A stretch of DNA of 64,000 nucleotides from Vreelandella nanhaiensis (GCF_003990185.1 NZ_RZHF01000025.1:124143-188142), one strand, 5' to 3'; shown: positions 17,618 through 26,692, counted from the stretch's first letter. The notes: generated from the letters alone by a model not told the origin. Numbers and translations are program-made.

Positions 17618-19024
17618 TTAGCAGCTGTAGTACATATCAAACTCGATGGGATGCGTGGTCATACGAATACGCTCCACTTCTTCCATCTTGAGTTCGATAT
17701 AGGCATCGATCATATCGTCGGTGAACACGCCACCTTCGGTCAGGAACGCACGGTCAGCGTCGAGCGCTTCCAGCGCCTGATCCAGGCTGTTGGCCACGGT
17801 CGGTACGGACTTGCCTTCTTCTGGCGGCAGATCGTACAGGTTCTTGTCCATGGCATCGCCAGGATGAATCTTGTTCTTGATACCGTCGATACCGGCCATC
17901 AGCAGGGCAGCAAACGCCAGGTACGGGTTGGCCGTCGGGTCAGGGAAGCGGGTTTCAACACGCTTGCCTTTCGGGCTTGCCGTGTAAGGAATACGGATAG
18001 ACGCCGAACGGTTGCGAGCGCTGTAGGCCAGCATGACCGGCGCTTCAAAACCCGGTACCAGACGCTTGTACGAGTTGGTCGATGCGTTGGTGAAGGCGTT
18101 CAGAGCACGCGCATGCTTGATCACACCGCCGATGTAGTAAAGCGCCATTTCAGACAGGCCCGCGTACTCGTCACCGGCGAACTGGTTCTGGCCATCTTTC
18201 CAGAACGACTGGTGTACGTGCATACCGGAACCGTTGTCGCCTACCAGCGGCTTGGGCATGAAGGTCGCAGTTTTGCCGTAAGCGTGGGCCACGTTGTGGA
18301 TCACGTACTTCATTTCCTGAACTTCGTCAGCCTTCTTCACCAGCGTGTTGAATTTAACGCCGATTTCGTTCTGACCGGCGTTCGCCACTTCATGGTGGTG
18401 AACTTCAACGGTCTGGCCAATCGCTTCCAGCGTGTTACACATGGCGCCACGAATATCGTGAAAGCTATCGACCGGTGGAACCGGGAAGTAGCCGCCTTTA
18501 ACGCGCGGGCGGTGGCCCAGGTTGCCGCCTTCGACTTGGTTGCTGGTTGCCCAGGCACCTTCGTCGGACGTGATTTTGTACATGGAACCCTGAATGTCGG
18601 ACTTCCAGTGCACTTCGTCAAAGATGAAGAACTCAGGCTCCGGGCCGAAGAAGGCGGTATCGCCCAGGCCGGTAGATTCCAGGTACGCTTCAGCGCGTTT
18701 GGCGATGGAGCGTGGGTCACGGTCATAGCCCTGCATGGTGGCAGGCTCAATGATATCGCAACGCAAAATCAGGGTAGCGTCTTCGGTGAAGGGGTCGAGG
18801 AACGCTGTGCCATCTTCCGGACGCAGAATCATGTCGGATTCGTTGATGCCTTTCCAGCCCTCGATAGAAGAGCCATCAAACATCTGGCCATTCTCAAAGA
18901 ACTCTTCGTTTACATCGCGGGCAGGCACGGTGACGTGCTGCTCTTTACCGCGAGTATCGGTGAAACGCAGATCCACCCACTTAACATCATGTTCTTCGAT
19001 TAGCGCGAGAGTCTTGGCTGACAT
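17618..19024 (-). CDS. glnA: Glutamine synthetase type I
   Basis: This enzyme makes glutamine from glutamate, ammonia and ATP. Its 468 residues match the GSI-beta type, with the glycine-rich ATP site ([10 protein letters not shown]), the [10 protein letters not shown] metal/glutamate site, the loop of the NRSASIRIP type, and the adenylylation Tyr in NLYDLPPEE. Control by the GlnE/PII cascade is therefore expected. The ATG follows CGGAGGA. It lies upstream of ntrB-ntrC, as in enterobacteria, behind a sigma-54-type promoter. Confidence 0.97.
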   Translation of the reverse strand: MSAKTLALIEEHDVKWVDLRFTDTRGKEQHVTVPARDVNEEFFENGQMFDGSSIEGWKGINESDMILRPEDGTAFLDPFTEDATLILRCDIIEPATMQGYDRDPRSIAKRAEAYLESTGLGDTAFFGPEPEFFIFDEVHWKSDIQGSMYKITSDEGAWATSNQVEGGNLGHRPRVKGGYFPVPPVDSFHDIRGAMCNTLEAIGQTVEVHHHEVANAGQNEIGVKFNTLVKKADEVQEMKYVIHNVAHAYGKTATFMPKPLVGDNGSGMHVHQSFWKDGQNQFAGDEYAGLSEMALYYIGGVIKHARALNAFTNASTNSYKRLVPGFEAPVMLAYSARNRSASIRIPYTASPKGKRVETRFPDPTANPYLAFAALLMAGIDGIKNKIHPGDAMDKNLYDLPPEEGKSVPTVANSLDQALEALDADRAFLTEGGVFTDDMIDAYIELKMEEVERIRMTTHPIEFDMYYSC

Positions 19025-19468
19025 TGTGTCCTCCGGTATGAGCGTGGCTTAAAGCGTAAAACAGTAAGCTATCGATAAAAGTGTTGTTAGACAAACTCTG
19101 TCATTCGACAAATAACGAGCCAGAGGGCGCGCTTGTCATTGTTGTTCGCTCAACGATTGCCTGATTTGGGTAACAAATCGTCCAGCGATCATTTCAAACC
19201 GGCTATCGTTGTAGCACGCCGTAAGGCATCTGCCTACGACCCGCTAGCCGCTGACCAATACAATGCAGAGAGCGTGCCAACTTTGCACCAACTTGGCTTG
19301 CATTAAAAATAAGCCATTGTTTATAAATAAATAAAAGTTAACCGGCCATGCATCGCCATGTAGCATAGCGTCCGACGATTAAGTTTTGGCTACTCCCTGA
19401 GCGTAGTTTTGAACCAAAAAAGCGCAAAAAGTAATTCTTTTGATCCATTTTGGTGCAAAGCCTACTCC
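19025..19468. other. glnA promoter/leader region
   Basis: No gene is seen in these 444 bases. They carry the sigma-54 element at 19264-19280, a partial NtrC-like sequence (TGCACCAAC-TTGG, plus strand 19285-19296) just upstream of it, and a leader of roughly 230 bases before glnA. Confidence 0.5.
19264..19280 (-). promoter_or_regulatory. Sigma-54 (-24/-12) promoter of glnA
   Basis: On the minus strand the site reads TTGGCACGCTCTCTGCA. It has the invariant GG and GC ten bases apart and TGGCACG in full; only the first base of the -12 TTGC is off. Transcription would start near 19253, leaving about 230 bases of leader before glnA. Confidence 0.75.
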
Positions 19469-20497
19469 TCACGCTTTCAAACGCTTCCCAAACAGCATAG
19501 CGCCCGTGGTAGTGGTGTTAGCAACTTGGTTGAGCATGATAGAACCGCTTGCCCCGATAAGTATAAGTAGCAACACATAAGCGGCCACGGGCAGTGTTAA
19601 AGGCGCAACAAACACGTCGGTAATTGAAAAAAACATCGGGTGAGCCAGGTAAATGCCAAATGAGTATCGATTGATATAGCGTACCCATTCTGGCGCCGGG
19701 CAATCTTTCAGGTAACGCATGGCAACGAGAGTAAAGAGTACAAATAGTGGAATGACCCACACTTCCTTGGAGGAAAACTGCAGCCAGCCGGCAACGCTTG
19801 CCACAATCAACAGGCATACCCAAAGGCCAAGCCACACCGGATGAGACAGATAACGCATCCACGCTGGCCGCTCAGGTGCCTGGGTCGCCGCATCAAAGGG
19901 GTAGTAGCGCACCAGTACCAGCGCCAGAAAAAACAGATAAATCCAGCCAAGAGGTGCAATCCATAGCAGATACCCTGGCAGTTCAACCTCAAGCCAATAG
20001 GCCGTGCCCCAGTACGCCATACTTACTAGGCAGCTAAGCCATAGCCACGGCAACGGGTTGAAGCGCCACAGCCGCCAGCGCGTAAACAGCCAATAGGCAA
20101 CATAAAACTGCATGGCAATGATCAGGAAATAGCCGTGCCAACCGGCAAAGATCAAGTACTCCATCGCGTTGGGGATAAAATTCACCGGCTGCCCAATCAT
20201 GCCTAGATGCGCCCACTCTGCCGTCGAGTAGATAAAGCCATATACCAGATACGGCAGCATCACGTACTTCACCCGTTGGGCCAAAAAACCGGGTGGCACC
20301 GCCTTGTCGTAACGCATGGCAAAAACGAACACCGAGATAAACAGAAAGATCGGCGTACCCAGCACCAGCGGCAAACGCATCAGGTCGGTGGCCAGGTTAT
20401 CCACACGCTGATTGACGTGGTCCAACAGGTGAAACAAAAAAACGGCTACACAGCCGTAAGCACGCAACCAGTAGATTTCTTCTATTCTTTTATGCAT
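19469..20497 (-). CDS. Acyltransferase 3 family membrane protein
   Basis: A 342-residue membrane protein with about ten hydrophobic segments. The start, HKRIEEIYWLRAYGCVAVFLFHLLDH, carries the R..A...V...H pattern of acyltransferase-3 proteins (OafA/WecH type), which O-acylate cell-surface sugars using an acyl-CoA from the cytoplasm. I start at 20497 because GGAG lies five bases upstream; the frame extends ten codons further without support. The target is unknown. It is divergent from the secreted esterase, which could in principle reverse a similar acylation, but that is speculation. Confidence 0.75.
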   Translation of the reverse strand: MHKRIEEIYWLRAYGCVAVFLFHLLDHVNQRVDNLATDLMRLPLVLGTPIFLFISVFVFAMRYDKAVPPGFLAQRVKYVMLPYLVYGFIYSTAEWAHLGMIGQPVNFIPNAMEYLIFAGWHGYFLIIAMQFYVAYWLFTRWRLWRFNPLPWLWLSCLVSMAYWGTAYWLEVELPGYLLWIAPLGWIYLFFLALVLVRYYPFDAATQAPERPAWMRYLSHPVWLGLWVCLLIVASVAGWLQFSSKEVWVIPLFVLFTLVAMRYLKDCPAPEWVRYINRYSFGIYLAHPMFFSITDVFVAPLTLPVAAYVLLLILIGASGSIMLNQVANTTTTGAMLFGKRLKA

Positions 20498-20582
20498 ACC
20501 TACTCCATGTATGCCTACGCTGAGCACGCCCGGTTATCGTGGTGTCCGACTCTATAACCTGCTAATAATTCCTGGAGGCAGT

Positions 20583-21527
20583 TTGCCACTCTCTTCACGC
20601 ACTGGCATGTCGCGATGGTCGTTACGCCCGCTTTTAGCCAGGCTAACTGCCCTGCTGGGCCTGTGGAGCTTCTTTAACGCAGCGATTGCCGGTGAGGTTC
20701 AATATCACACCTTTGAATCATCCACGCTTGGCCACGCCTACCCTTACACCGTTTATTTACCCGACAATTATGACGCTGAGGCGAGTACGCCATACCCCGT
20801 GGTTTATTTACTGCACGGCTCCTTCGGTAATGAGCGCGACTGGGTAGCCAAGGGTAACCTTGCCCAAACCGCTGACCGGTTAATTCGAGCAGGGCATATT
20901 CCGCCTGCGGTATTCATCATGCCCGGCAGCCGCAGCTGGTGGATAGACGACCACAACGAAGCAGGCCGCAGCGCCTTTTTCAACGACCTGATTCCGCATG
21001 TAGAAACGCACTATCGGGTAGGATCAACGCGTGCGCTACGCGGCGTGGGCGGGCTTTCAGCCGGGGGCTTTGGTGCGCTTAACTTTGCCCTTGAAAAGCC
21101 TGAGATGTTTGGTGCCGTGGCCGCCTTGAGCCCGGCAAGCTACGTCCCCTACCCGCCACCTAACTCATCTGCCCACCGTCATCCTTCCTTTCTAGATGAA
21201 CAAGGCAATTTTGATACTGCTCTATGGGACACGCGCAACTACCCTGCTTATCTGGAAGAGTATCGTATTAACGTAACCCCCCGCCCCAGTGCCGAAGAAA
21301 GCGATATTCCGCCGGTGCCACTTTATATTAGTGCAGGGCGTAGCGATGTGTATGACGCCGAGTTCCACGCCCGCCAGCTGCGCCAGGCCATGGAACGCAT
21401 TCAGCCCAACGACGTGCGCCTGGACCTCTACCCCGGCGGACATACCTGGCGCGTATGGCGGGCCAGCTTACCGGCGGCGTTAACCTTTATGTTTCAGCAC
21501 ATTGGCGACACACCCACCGGCCAATAA
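20583..21527 (+). CDS. Exported esterase (esterase D / antigen 85-like)
   Basis: A secreted serine esterase of the alpha/beta-hydrolase esterase family. It has VVYLLHGSFGNERDW (oxyanion region), the nucleophile elbow GGLSAGGFGALN, a likely Asp in ISAGRSDVYD and a His in YPGGHTWRVW. The N-terminal hydrophobic stretch LLARLTALLGLWSFFNAAIAG is a signal peptide. I favour the TTG at 20583, four bases after GGAGG; ATG 20607 is possible but has no ribosome-binding site. The substrate is unknown; carboxyl esters or glucan acyl groups are typical for relatives. Confidence 0.78.
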   Translation: MPLSSRTGMSRWSLRPLLARLTALLGLWSFFNAAIAGEVQYHTFESSTLGHAYPYTVYLPDNYDAEASTPYPVVYLLHGSFGNERDWVAKGNLAQTADRLIRAGHIPPAVFIMPGSRSWWIDDHNEAGRSAFFNDLIPHVETHYRVGSTRALRGVGGLSAGGFGALNFALEKPEMFGAVAALSPASYVPYPPPNSSAHRHPSFLDEQGNFDTALWDTRNYPAYLEEYRINVTPRPSAEESDIPPVPLYISAGRSDVYDAEFHARQLRQAMERIQPNDVRLDLYPGGHTWRVWRASLPAALTFMFQHIGDTPTGQ

Positions 21528-21590
21528 CTGGCGAAATCAATAAACAGCAAACTACACTTGTCGTATAGGCCAACGTATAAGGAGATAACG

Positions 21591-21896
21591 ATGCATCGAC
21601 ATATTGAATGGGACGACCCGGGTAGCGCCAGCGTATCCAAGCTATTCGCCAACGATCATCATGGCCACGCCAGGATTGGCACCGGCGATATTCTCTCGGC
21701 ACGCTACCAGGGCAAGATCGTCCGTGTGGAAGTGGAAGCCTACCGCGAGGAAGACGCCGTCAGCATTGGCAAGGTCGTCGCCATCCTCGACGCCAAAGGC
21801 AATCGCCTGAAAGGCATGGACAAGCTCGACATCGGCGACATCGTCCGTTTGCCTGATGACAAGCGCGCGTTTGAAAAACGCGAAGACAATGACTAA
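21591..21896 (+). CDS. Conserved-looking small soluble protein, function unknown
   Basis: A 101-residue protein I do not recognise. It starts at an ATG after a strong AAGGAG. The first third is His- and Asp-rich (HRHIEWDD, NDHHGHARIG). The rest alternates polar and hydrophobic residues (ILSARYQGKIVRVEVEAY, VVAILDAKGNRL, DIGDIVRLPDD), suggesting a small beta-barrel. There is no signal peptide or membrane helix. It is followed at once by a strong terminator, so it is a single-gene unit. Confidence 0.7.
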   Translation: MHRHIEWDDPGSASVSKLFANDHHGHARIGTGDILSARYQGKIVRVEVEAYREEDAVSIGKVVAILDAKGNRLKGMDKLDIGDIVRLPDDKRAFEKREDND

Positions 21897-21922
21897 GCCA
21901 GCCATACTGTCACTTCGTATAT

Positions 21923-21949
21923 AAAGAGAGCCCCACCGGGGCTCTCTTT
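21923..21949 (+). terminator. Intrinsic terminator
   Basis: AAAGAGAGCCCC pairs with GGGGCTCTCTTT over 12 bp around ACC; the T-rich end completes a strong terminator 26 bases after the small protein gene. Confidence 0.9.
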
Positions 21950-22250
21950 ATTCGTGCTTATTAAATACTTTGTTTATGCCGCAGCAGTAGAACCTAAATC
22001 TAGCGTGCCAGAGCTGCTTGAACAATAGCCACATCCCTATCAAAAACTAGGAATAGCGCGGTATAAGCGTTAGCGCACCCTCGAAAACATCACAGGGCTG
22101 CGGCAGCGCGCAGAGACGCCAGGAGCCATAAATCCCCTTTAACCATAATATGCTTTGGCGTACATACTTAGCTGTGCTAATTCCCACTAATCCTTCCCAG
22201 CGAGCATGCTACGCTTAATGCCATTCCCCTTTGATGACAGGATTTTCGCC
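21950..22250. other. Intergenic region, nothing recognised
   Basis: About 300 bases between the terminator and the next gene. I see no reading frame with a ribosome-binding site, no strong hairpin and no promoter worth marking. Confidence 0.5.
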
Positions 22251-22904
22251 ATGCGTTTAAACCACTTGTTGTGCGCGCTGCTGTGCGTGGTTGTACTGCC
22301 GGCCCAGGCTCAAACATCAGATGAATGGGCGGGTTACGATGATGTGTTTGAGCGCGGGGCAAGCCATGCCAACGCTTGGCAGTGGGGCTGGACGGGTATT
22401 TATGGCACAAGCCTTGCTTACAATGCCTACCAGTCGAGTGAGGCGAGCGACCGTGATGACCGCTTTGATGCGCGGGTTGGTGTGGTGAAGTCGGCGCTGG
22501 CATTGGGTGGCATGCTGATGGATAGCCAGCCACACCCGGCAGCGCTTGCCGAGTATGAGCGGTTAAAAGCCCGCGGCGAGCTAAGCGGCGTGCAGGCATT
22601 GGGATTGGAACTGGCCCAGGCCGAGCGGGAGCGGCGCGGTTGGGGAGCGCGGGTAAGCTCGCTGGTGGTTAACGGTGTGGCGGGCGCGGTGATTGCCGCC
22701 GATGGCCGGGAAAGCGATGGCGCGATCAACTTTGCCACCGGCATGCTGGTGAACGAACTGCAGATTTGGACTCAGCCGAATCAGGCGTCGTCGGCGATCA
22801 ACCGCTTTCAGCCAGCGCGCCTTTCGCTTGGCCCTGTGACGTTACAAGGCGAGTACGCACTGCTGGTATCTCCTCAAGAGCTTGGCGCTACCTGGCGCTA
22901 CTAA
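22251..22904 (+). CDS. Exported protein of unknown function
   Basis: A 217-residue protein with a clear signal peptide (MRLNHLLCALLCVVVLPAQAQ, cut after AQA). The mature part has no motif I recognise. It contains two mildly hydrophobic glycine/alanine-rich stretches (VVKSALALGGMLMD and VVNGVAGAVIAADG) that could lie in or near the membrane. The ATG has AGGA about ten bases upstream. It lies just before the PilZ/HD-GYP gene on the same strand, separated by 123 bases; a functional link is not shown. Confidence 0.65.
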   Translation: MRLNHLLCALLCVVVLPAQAQTSDEWAGYDDVFERGASHANAWQWGWTGIYGTSLAYNAYQSSEASDRDDRFDARVGVVKSALALGGMLMDSQPHPAALAEYERLKARGELSGVQALGLELAQAERERRGWGARVSSLVVNGVAGAVIAADGRESDGAINFATGMLVNELQIWTQPNQASSAINRFQPARLSLGPVTLQGEYALLVSPQELGATWRY

Positions 22905-23027
22905 CTACCCCTTAACCACGCATAATTTCAAGACGCTGTAATATGCGGTATTTTCTACCGCCTGCCATGTTGGTGCTGTAAAACCGGGCGCGGATAATTG
23001 GCGAACAAAATAATCACAGGGGGGGAA

Positions 23028-24743
23028 ATGGAAACACTAATATTAGAAAAGAGTGATAGCGTGGTAGTGAATGATGCGCGTCATATTACCGATGTGTTGA
23101 TCAACCTGGATGATCGCTGTGATGCGCTGACCGTTTCCCTGTACGACCAGACAGCTTTTCAGCAGCCTGATTATCCGGTGTATCTCGACCACATCGACCC
23201 CGTCTCCGGCGAGCTTTTGCTGGTAGTGACCGATGCAGGCAGCCTAGAAACTCCCATCTTTGATACACATCGGCTAGCACTAAGCGCTGAAAATGATCAG
23301 ACCCTGCGCTTTGAAGCCATTCAGGTGCTGAAAGCCGAACGCTACGGTGATGCCTTGCAACTACGTTGCGCGCTTCCCAAGCGCCTGATTACAGCAGCCC
23401 GGCGTCAGAGCGCACGCATCACGCTTAGAAAGGATATGCATGTCAGCGCGGCGATAACGTGCTTTGTCGACCAGCCGCCCATCATGGCAACGCTACGCGA
23501 TATTTCAGGGGGTGGTTGCCTGCTAGGCTTGCCGTTAGCGGAATGCGCGCCGCTCACTGGAGCATTAACGCTACCCGCCGTAACGCTTACCTTTCCCAGC
23601 GGTGAGCACTTTACTATTAAGGCTTCAGTGCGCCATGTCACGCCTATCGCTCGCAGCAACCAAGCGGTGGTGGGGCTTGAATTCGGCAATCTTGATCGCC
23701 CCCATCAGCGCCAGCTTGCCCATATTGTGTCGTCCACCGAGCAAGAAATTGCTTGGCGCGCGGGCGAGGTGTCTCGATTGGCGGCGCCTACCCCTCTCTA
23801 TGCCAGCGCTGAACGCACGCGAAGCAGAACGGCAAGGCGTCGGCAACACACCCCAGAAGGGCTGAATACGCTGCGAGAAATTGCCCGCGACCAGCACCTA
23901 TTCCTGCTAGCACTGCAAAATGGCCACTCGCTACCGGTGGAGCGCCTGGAACGCAGTGCCAATCAACTAATAAAGCTGCTGGGCAAGGGCCGCCAAGCGT
24001 TTTTTTACGATCTTACCTGCCTTACCGACGAGCCCCAGTGGATGCAACATTCACTTAACGTGGCGGGCAGGCTAGCGGATTTGATGCTGGCCGAGCCTGA
24101 GTTGGCCGCTGACACCCATCGTGCCGTACGGGCAGCACTAATTCATGATTTGGGTAAGGCGATGCTGATTGATGAGGCCCTGCCTTCGCTTGAAAGCGAA
24201 ATGAACGAGGCCCAGCGTAGTCGGCTACGTAATCATGTAGGGGCGCTGCTGGCAGCATTGGAACGCGCAGGCTACCCGCTTGATGCGCTGGAGCGTGACA
24301 TCATTGGAGGTATCAACGAGCGGCTTGATGGCTCGGGCTACCCGCGTGGAGTGGCGGGCGAGGCGCTTTCCCCGGTGGTGCGCATGGCGGCTGTCATTGA
24401 TGTGATTGATGCCATGACGCGCCCACGGGGCGACCGACCGGCGCTGGATGCCGTCAAGGCGTACCGCTATCTTTATAACCGTCCCAAGCGCTTTGATCGC
24501 CACTGGGTTACGCGCTACGTTCAGCGTCATGGATTTTATCCACTCGGCAGTTTGGTAAAGTTTTCCCACGGTTATCTGGCTTGGGTGCTAGCCCTTGATG
24601 AACGTGGCCAGCCAAGCCGCGTGCGGGTGGTACGGAATCTTCGCCGTGCGGGCATCTTTTATAATGATGAGATCAGCCGGGTTGATTTCGACCAGTTGGG
24701 ACGTTTGGTCGAGTCGGTCCAGCCCGAGCACTACGGTCTTTAA
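23028..24743 (+). CDS. PilZ and HD-GYP domain protein (c-di-GMP signalling)
   Basis: A 571-residue cytoplasmic signalling protein. The N-terminal part (about 1-115) resembles a YcgR-like domain. A PilZ domain follows with both c-di-GMP-binding motifs, R126-x3-R130 and DISGGG at 158-163. The C-terminal half is HD-GYP: His341, H373-D374 in IHDLGK, a His in RNHVGALL, and DGSGYPRG. However, the HHE motif that supplies two metal-binding His residues is I429-N430-E431 here, so phosphodiesterase activity may be weak or lost and the domain may act as a sensor. The ATG 23028 follows a run of Gs. Confidence 0.82.
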   Translation: METLILEKSDSVVVNDARHITDVLINLDDRCDALTVSLYDQTAFQQPDYPVYLDHIDPVSGELLLVVTDAGSLETPIFDTHRLALSAENDQTLRFEAIQVLKAERYGDALQLRCALPKRLITAARRQSARITLRKDMHVSAAITCFVDQPPIMATLRDISGGGCLLGLPLAECAPLTGALTLPAVTLTFPSGEHFTIKASVRHVTPIARSNQAVVGLEFGNLDRPHQRQLAHIVSSTEQEIAWRAGEVSRLAAPTPLYASAERTRSRTARRRQHTPEGLNTLREIARDQHLFLLALQNGHSLPVERLERSANQLIKLLGKGRQAFFYDLTCLTDEPQWMQHSLNVAGRLADLMLAEPELAADTHRAVRAALIHDLGKAMLIDEALPSLESEMNEAQRSRLRNHVGALLAALERAGYPLDALERDIIGGINERLDGSGYPRGVAGEALSPVVRMAAVIDVIDAMTRPRGDRPALDAVKAYRYLYNRPKRFDRHWVTRYVQRHGFYPLGSLVKFSHGYLAWVLALDERGQPSRVRVVRNLRRAGIFYNDEISRVDFDQLGRLVESVQPEHYGL

Positions 24744-24876
24744 TGAAGGCGGGCGATTCGATAGCGCATTGAGGTTTTGGCTATCGACATTTCCCCGCCA
24801 GTTCGATAGCACGCTTATGATTGCCACCACTGGGCAAGCGCGTAAAATATTCAGCAATTTTTTGGCTCAGCCAAAT

Positions 24877-24889
24877 GTTATGTTATAAC
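24877..24889. promoter_or_regulatory. Zur box
   Basis: GTTATGTTATAAC matches the gammaproteobacterial Zur core GTTATAWTATAAC at 12 of 13 positions. It is centred 33 bases before the mini-protein start that precedes znuC, so zinc-bound Zur should repress the znu operon here. Confidence 0.8.
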
Positions 24890-24915
24890 TTATTCTATTA
24901 TTCAGAGGGTACACC

Positions 24916-25065
24916 GTGAGTCATCGCACGCACCGACATAACCGGGAAGGACCTTGCCACTTCTCCTTGATGTCCTTATCGGCCACTAAACGGTTGGTAT
25001 TTGTGACTGTGCCGCTATTGGCGCTGTGGGCACTGGTGGCTTGGGCGAGCGGGTGGCCGCAATGA
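24916..25065 (+). CDS. 49-residue His/Cys-containing membrane mini-protein coupled to znuC
   Basis: A short frame starts with GTG six bases after GAGGG. Its first 15 residues hold four His and one Cys (SHRTHRHNREGPCHF), and residues about 27-46 form one hydrophobic helix (RLVFVTVPLLALWALVAWA). Its TGA (25063-25065) overlaps the znuC ATG (25062-25064). It is the first gene after the Zur box. It may be a small zinc-handling protein of the importer or only a leader that couples znuC translation. The frame and overlap are seen; the role is inference. Confidence 0.55.
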   Translation: MSHRTHRHNREGPCHFSLMSLSATKRLVFVTVPLLALWALVAWASGWPQ

Positions 25066-25796
25066 GCCTGCATGATTTGCCCCGTTTGAAGCTTGAGAAC
25101 CTGCACTTGGCCCAAGGGCACCGTACAGTGCTGGAGCATGTGGATGGCGATATCAAACCCGGTGCCATTACTGCGCTGATTGGGGCTAATGGGGCGGGCA
25201 AGAGCACACTCATTCAGGCCATCATGGGCGAGCTTCGCCCCATTAGCGGCAAGGTAACGTGCCATGTTCCTTCAGAGCGGCGCGCCTGGCTGCCCCAACA
25301 GCTGGCGTTGGACCTTACTTTTCCCATGAGCGTGGAAGAGCTGGTCATGACCGGTAGCTGGCCAAGCCATGGGGCGCTCAAAGGTTACTGTGCAGCGCAC
25401 TACCGCAAGGGCCGCGACATCATGGCACGCCTGGGGGTTTCGCATTTGGCTCACCGCCCGCTGGGCGAGCTTTCCGGCGGCCAGCGCCAGCGGGCGCTGA
25501 TTGGACGCACGCTGATGCAGGAAGCCGAGCTTTTACTGCTGGATGAGCCGTTTGCCAATGTGGATAGCGATACGGTGGATATCCTGATCCGCATTCTGCG
25601 CCAGATGGCAGATGACGGCACTACGATCATTGTCGTGCTGCACGATATGGATCATTTGCAGCGCCTGGCAGATGAAGTGTTGATGTTAAACGGCGGCCAT
25701 GCCCGCTGGATGGCGCCAAGCGCCTTGCATCAGCAGCAGGTGCCCGCCCAGGCGGTGCCTTTTACTCTGGGAGGTCGCCATGCTGGAATTGCTTAA
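25062..25796 (+). CDS. znuC: Zinc ABC importer ATPase ZnuC
   Basis: This is the ATP-binding subunit of the high-affinity zinc importer, 244 residues. Walker A is GANGAGKST, the Q-loop WLPQQLALD, the signature ELSGGQRQR, Walker B LLLLDEPFANVD, and the H-loop LHDMD. The ATG overlaps the mini-protein stop; the SD-like GGGTGG lies in the loop of a small GCGG/CCGC hairpin, so translation is probably coupled. znuB starts inside its last six codons. Confidence 0.92.
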   Translation: MSLHDLPRLKLENLHLAQGHRTVLEHVDGDIKPGAITALIGANGAGKSTLIQAIMGELRPISGKVTCHVPSERRAWLPQQLALDLTFPMSVEELVMTGSWPSHGALKGYCAAHYRKGRDIMARLGVSHLAHRPLGELSGGQRQRALIGRTLMQEAELLLLDEPFANVDSDTVDILIRILRQMADDGTTIIVVLHDMDHLQRLADEVLMLNGGHARWMAPSALHQQQVPAQAVPFTLGGRHAGIA

Positions 25797-26670
25797 CGCG
25801 TGGTTTGTCGCCCCGTTTGATTACGGTTTCATGCGCCGCGCCGTGGTGGGTGGGCTTGCGCTTTCACTCGCTGCTCCGCCACTCGGGGTGTTTCTGGTGC
25901 TGCGTGGCATGAGCCTGATTGGCGATGCCATGGCTCACGCCATTTTGCCAGGGGTTGCCATCGGCTTTCTGCTGGCCGGCTTTTCGCTGCCGATCATGAG
26001 CATTGGCGGGGTGATGTTTGGGCTGATGGTGGCCCTGCTGGCTGGCGCCGTCTCGAAAATGGGCGGCCAGCGTGAAGATGCCGCCATGGCGAGCTTTTTT
26101 ATTATTTCGCTGGCCGCAGGCGTCATGCTGATATCAGTCGGCGGCAGCAGCGTGGATTTAACCCATGTGCTGTTTGGCTCGATTCTAGCGGTCAATTCAA
26201 CGGCGCTGGTACTAATTGCGAGTATCAGCACACTGATTGTCGTGATTCTGGCAGTGTTTTTCCGGGCGCTGGTGGTGGAATGCCTGGACCCGCTGTTTCT
26301 GCGCGGCCAGAGCCGGCGCAACGGCTGGGTACACAGCGTGTTTCTGGGCCTGCTGGTGCTCAACCTGACCGCAGGCTTCCAGACCTTGGGCACGCTGATG
26401 GCCGTGGGCCTGATGATGCTGCCCGCCACAGCGGCGCGGTTTTGGAGTAGACGCCTTGAAGGGCTGATGGCCATTGCCGTGGTACTGGCAATGACGGCTA
26501 GCACAGGCGGCCTGCTGCTTTCGTTTCACCTGGATATCCCTTCGGGGCCAAGCATTATTCTGCTGGCTGGCGCGGGTTACTTTTTCTCGGCACTGTTTGG
26601 GCGCTATCACAGCCTGGCGGCCAGACTGCGGCGTAGAACAACGCCGCTAAGTGCCGAAACCTCGATGTAG
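25780..26670 (+). CDS. znuB: Zinc ABC importer permease ZnuB
   Basis: A 296-residue inner-membrane permease of the ABC-3 (metal) family with about eight hydrophobic segments. It shows the ZnuB/MntB-type start (FMRRAVVGGLALSLAAPPLGVFLVLRGMSLIGDAMAHAILPG split by one helix) and the LMLPATAARFWS loop. GGAGG lies five bases before the chosen ATG. It overlaps znuC by 17 bases, so the two proteins are made in step. Confidence 0.92.
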   Translation: MLELLNAWFVAPFDYGFMRRAVVGGLALSLAAPPLGVFLVLRGMSLIGDAMAHAILPGVAIGFLLAGFSLPIMSIGGVMFGLMVALLAGAVSKMGGQREDAAMASFFIISLAAGVMLISVGGSSVDLTHVLFGSILAVNSTALVLIASISTLIVVILAVFFRALVVECLDPLFLRGQSRRNGWVHSVFLGLLVLNLTAGFQTLGTLMAVGLMMLPATAARFWSRRLEGLMAIAVVLAMTASTGGLLLSFHLDIPSGPSIILLAGAGYFFSALFGRYHSLAARLRRRTTPLSAETSM

Positions 26671-26692
26671 CACATCATTAAAAGGAGTAGGT

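Noticed and set aside
17651..19003. Long open frame (450 codons) on the plus strand, opposite glnA
   Set aside because: It is antisense to a textbook glutamine synthetase, has no ribosome-binding site and an implausible composition. It arises from glnA codon bias.
19438..19457. Possible second NtrC site with a GGTGCA half
   Set aside because: The other half (TGATC) does not match TGCAC; a single half-site occurs often by chance.
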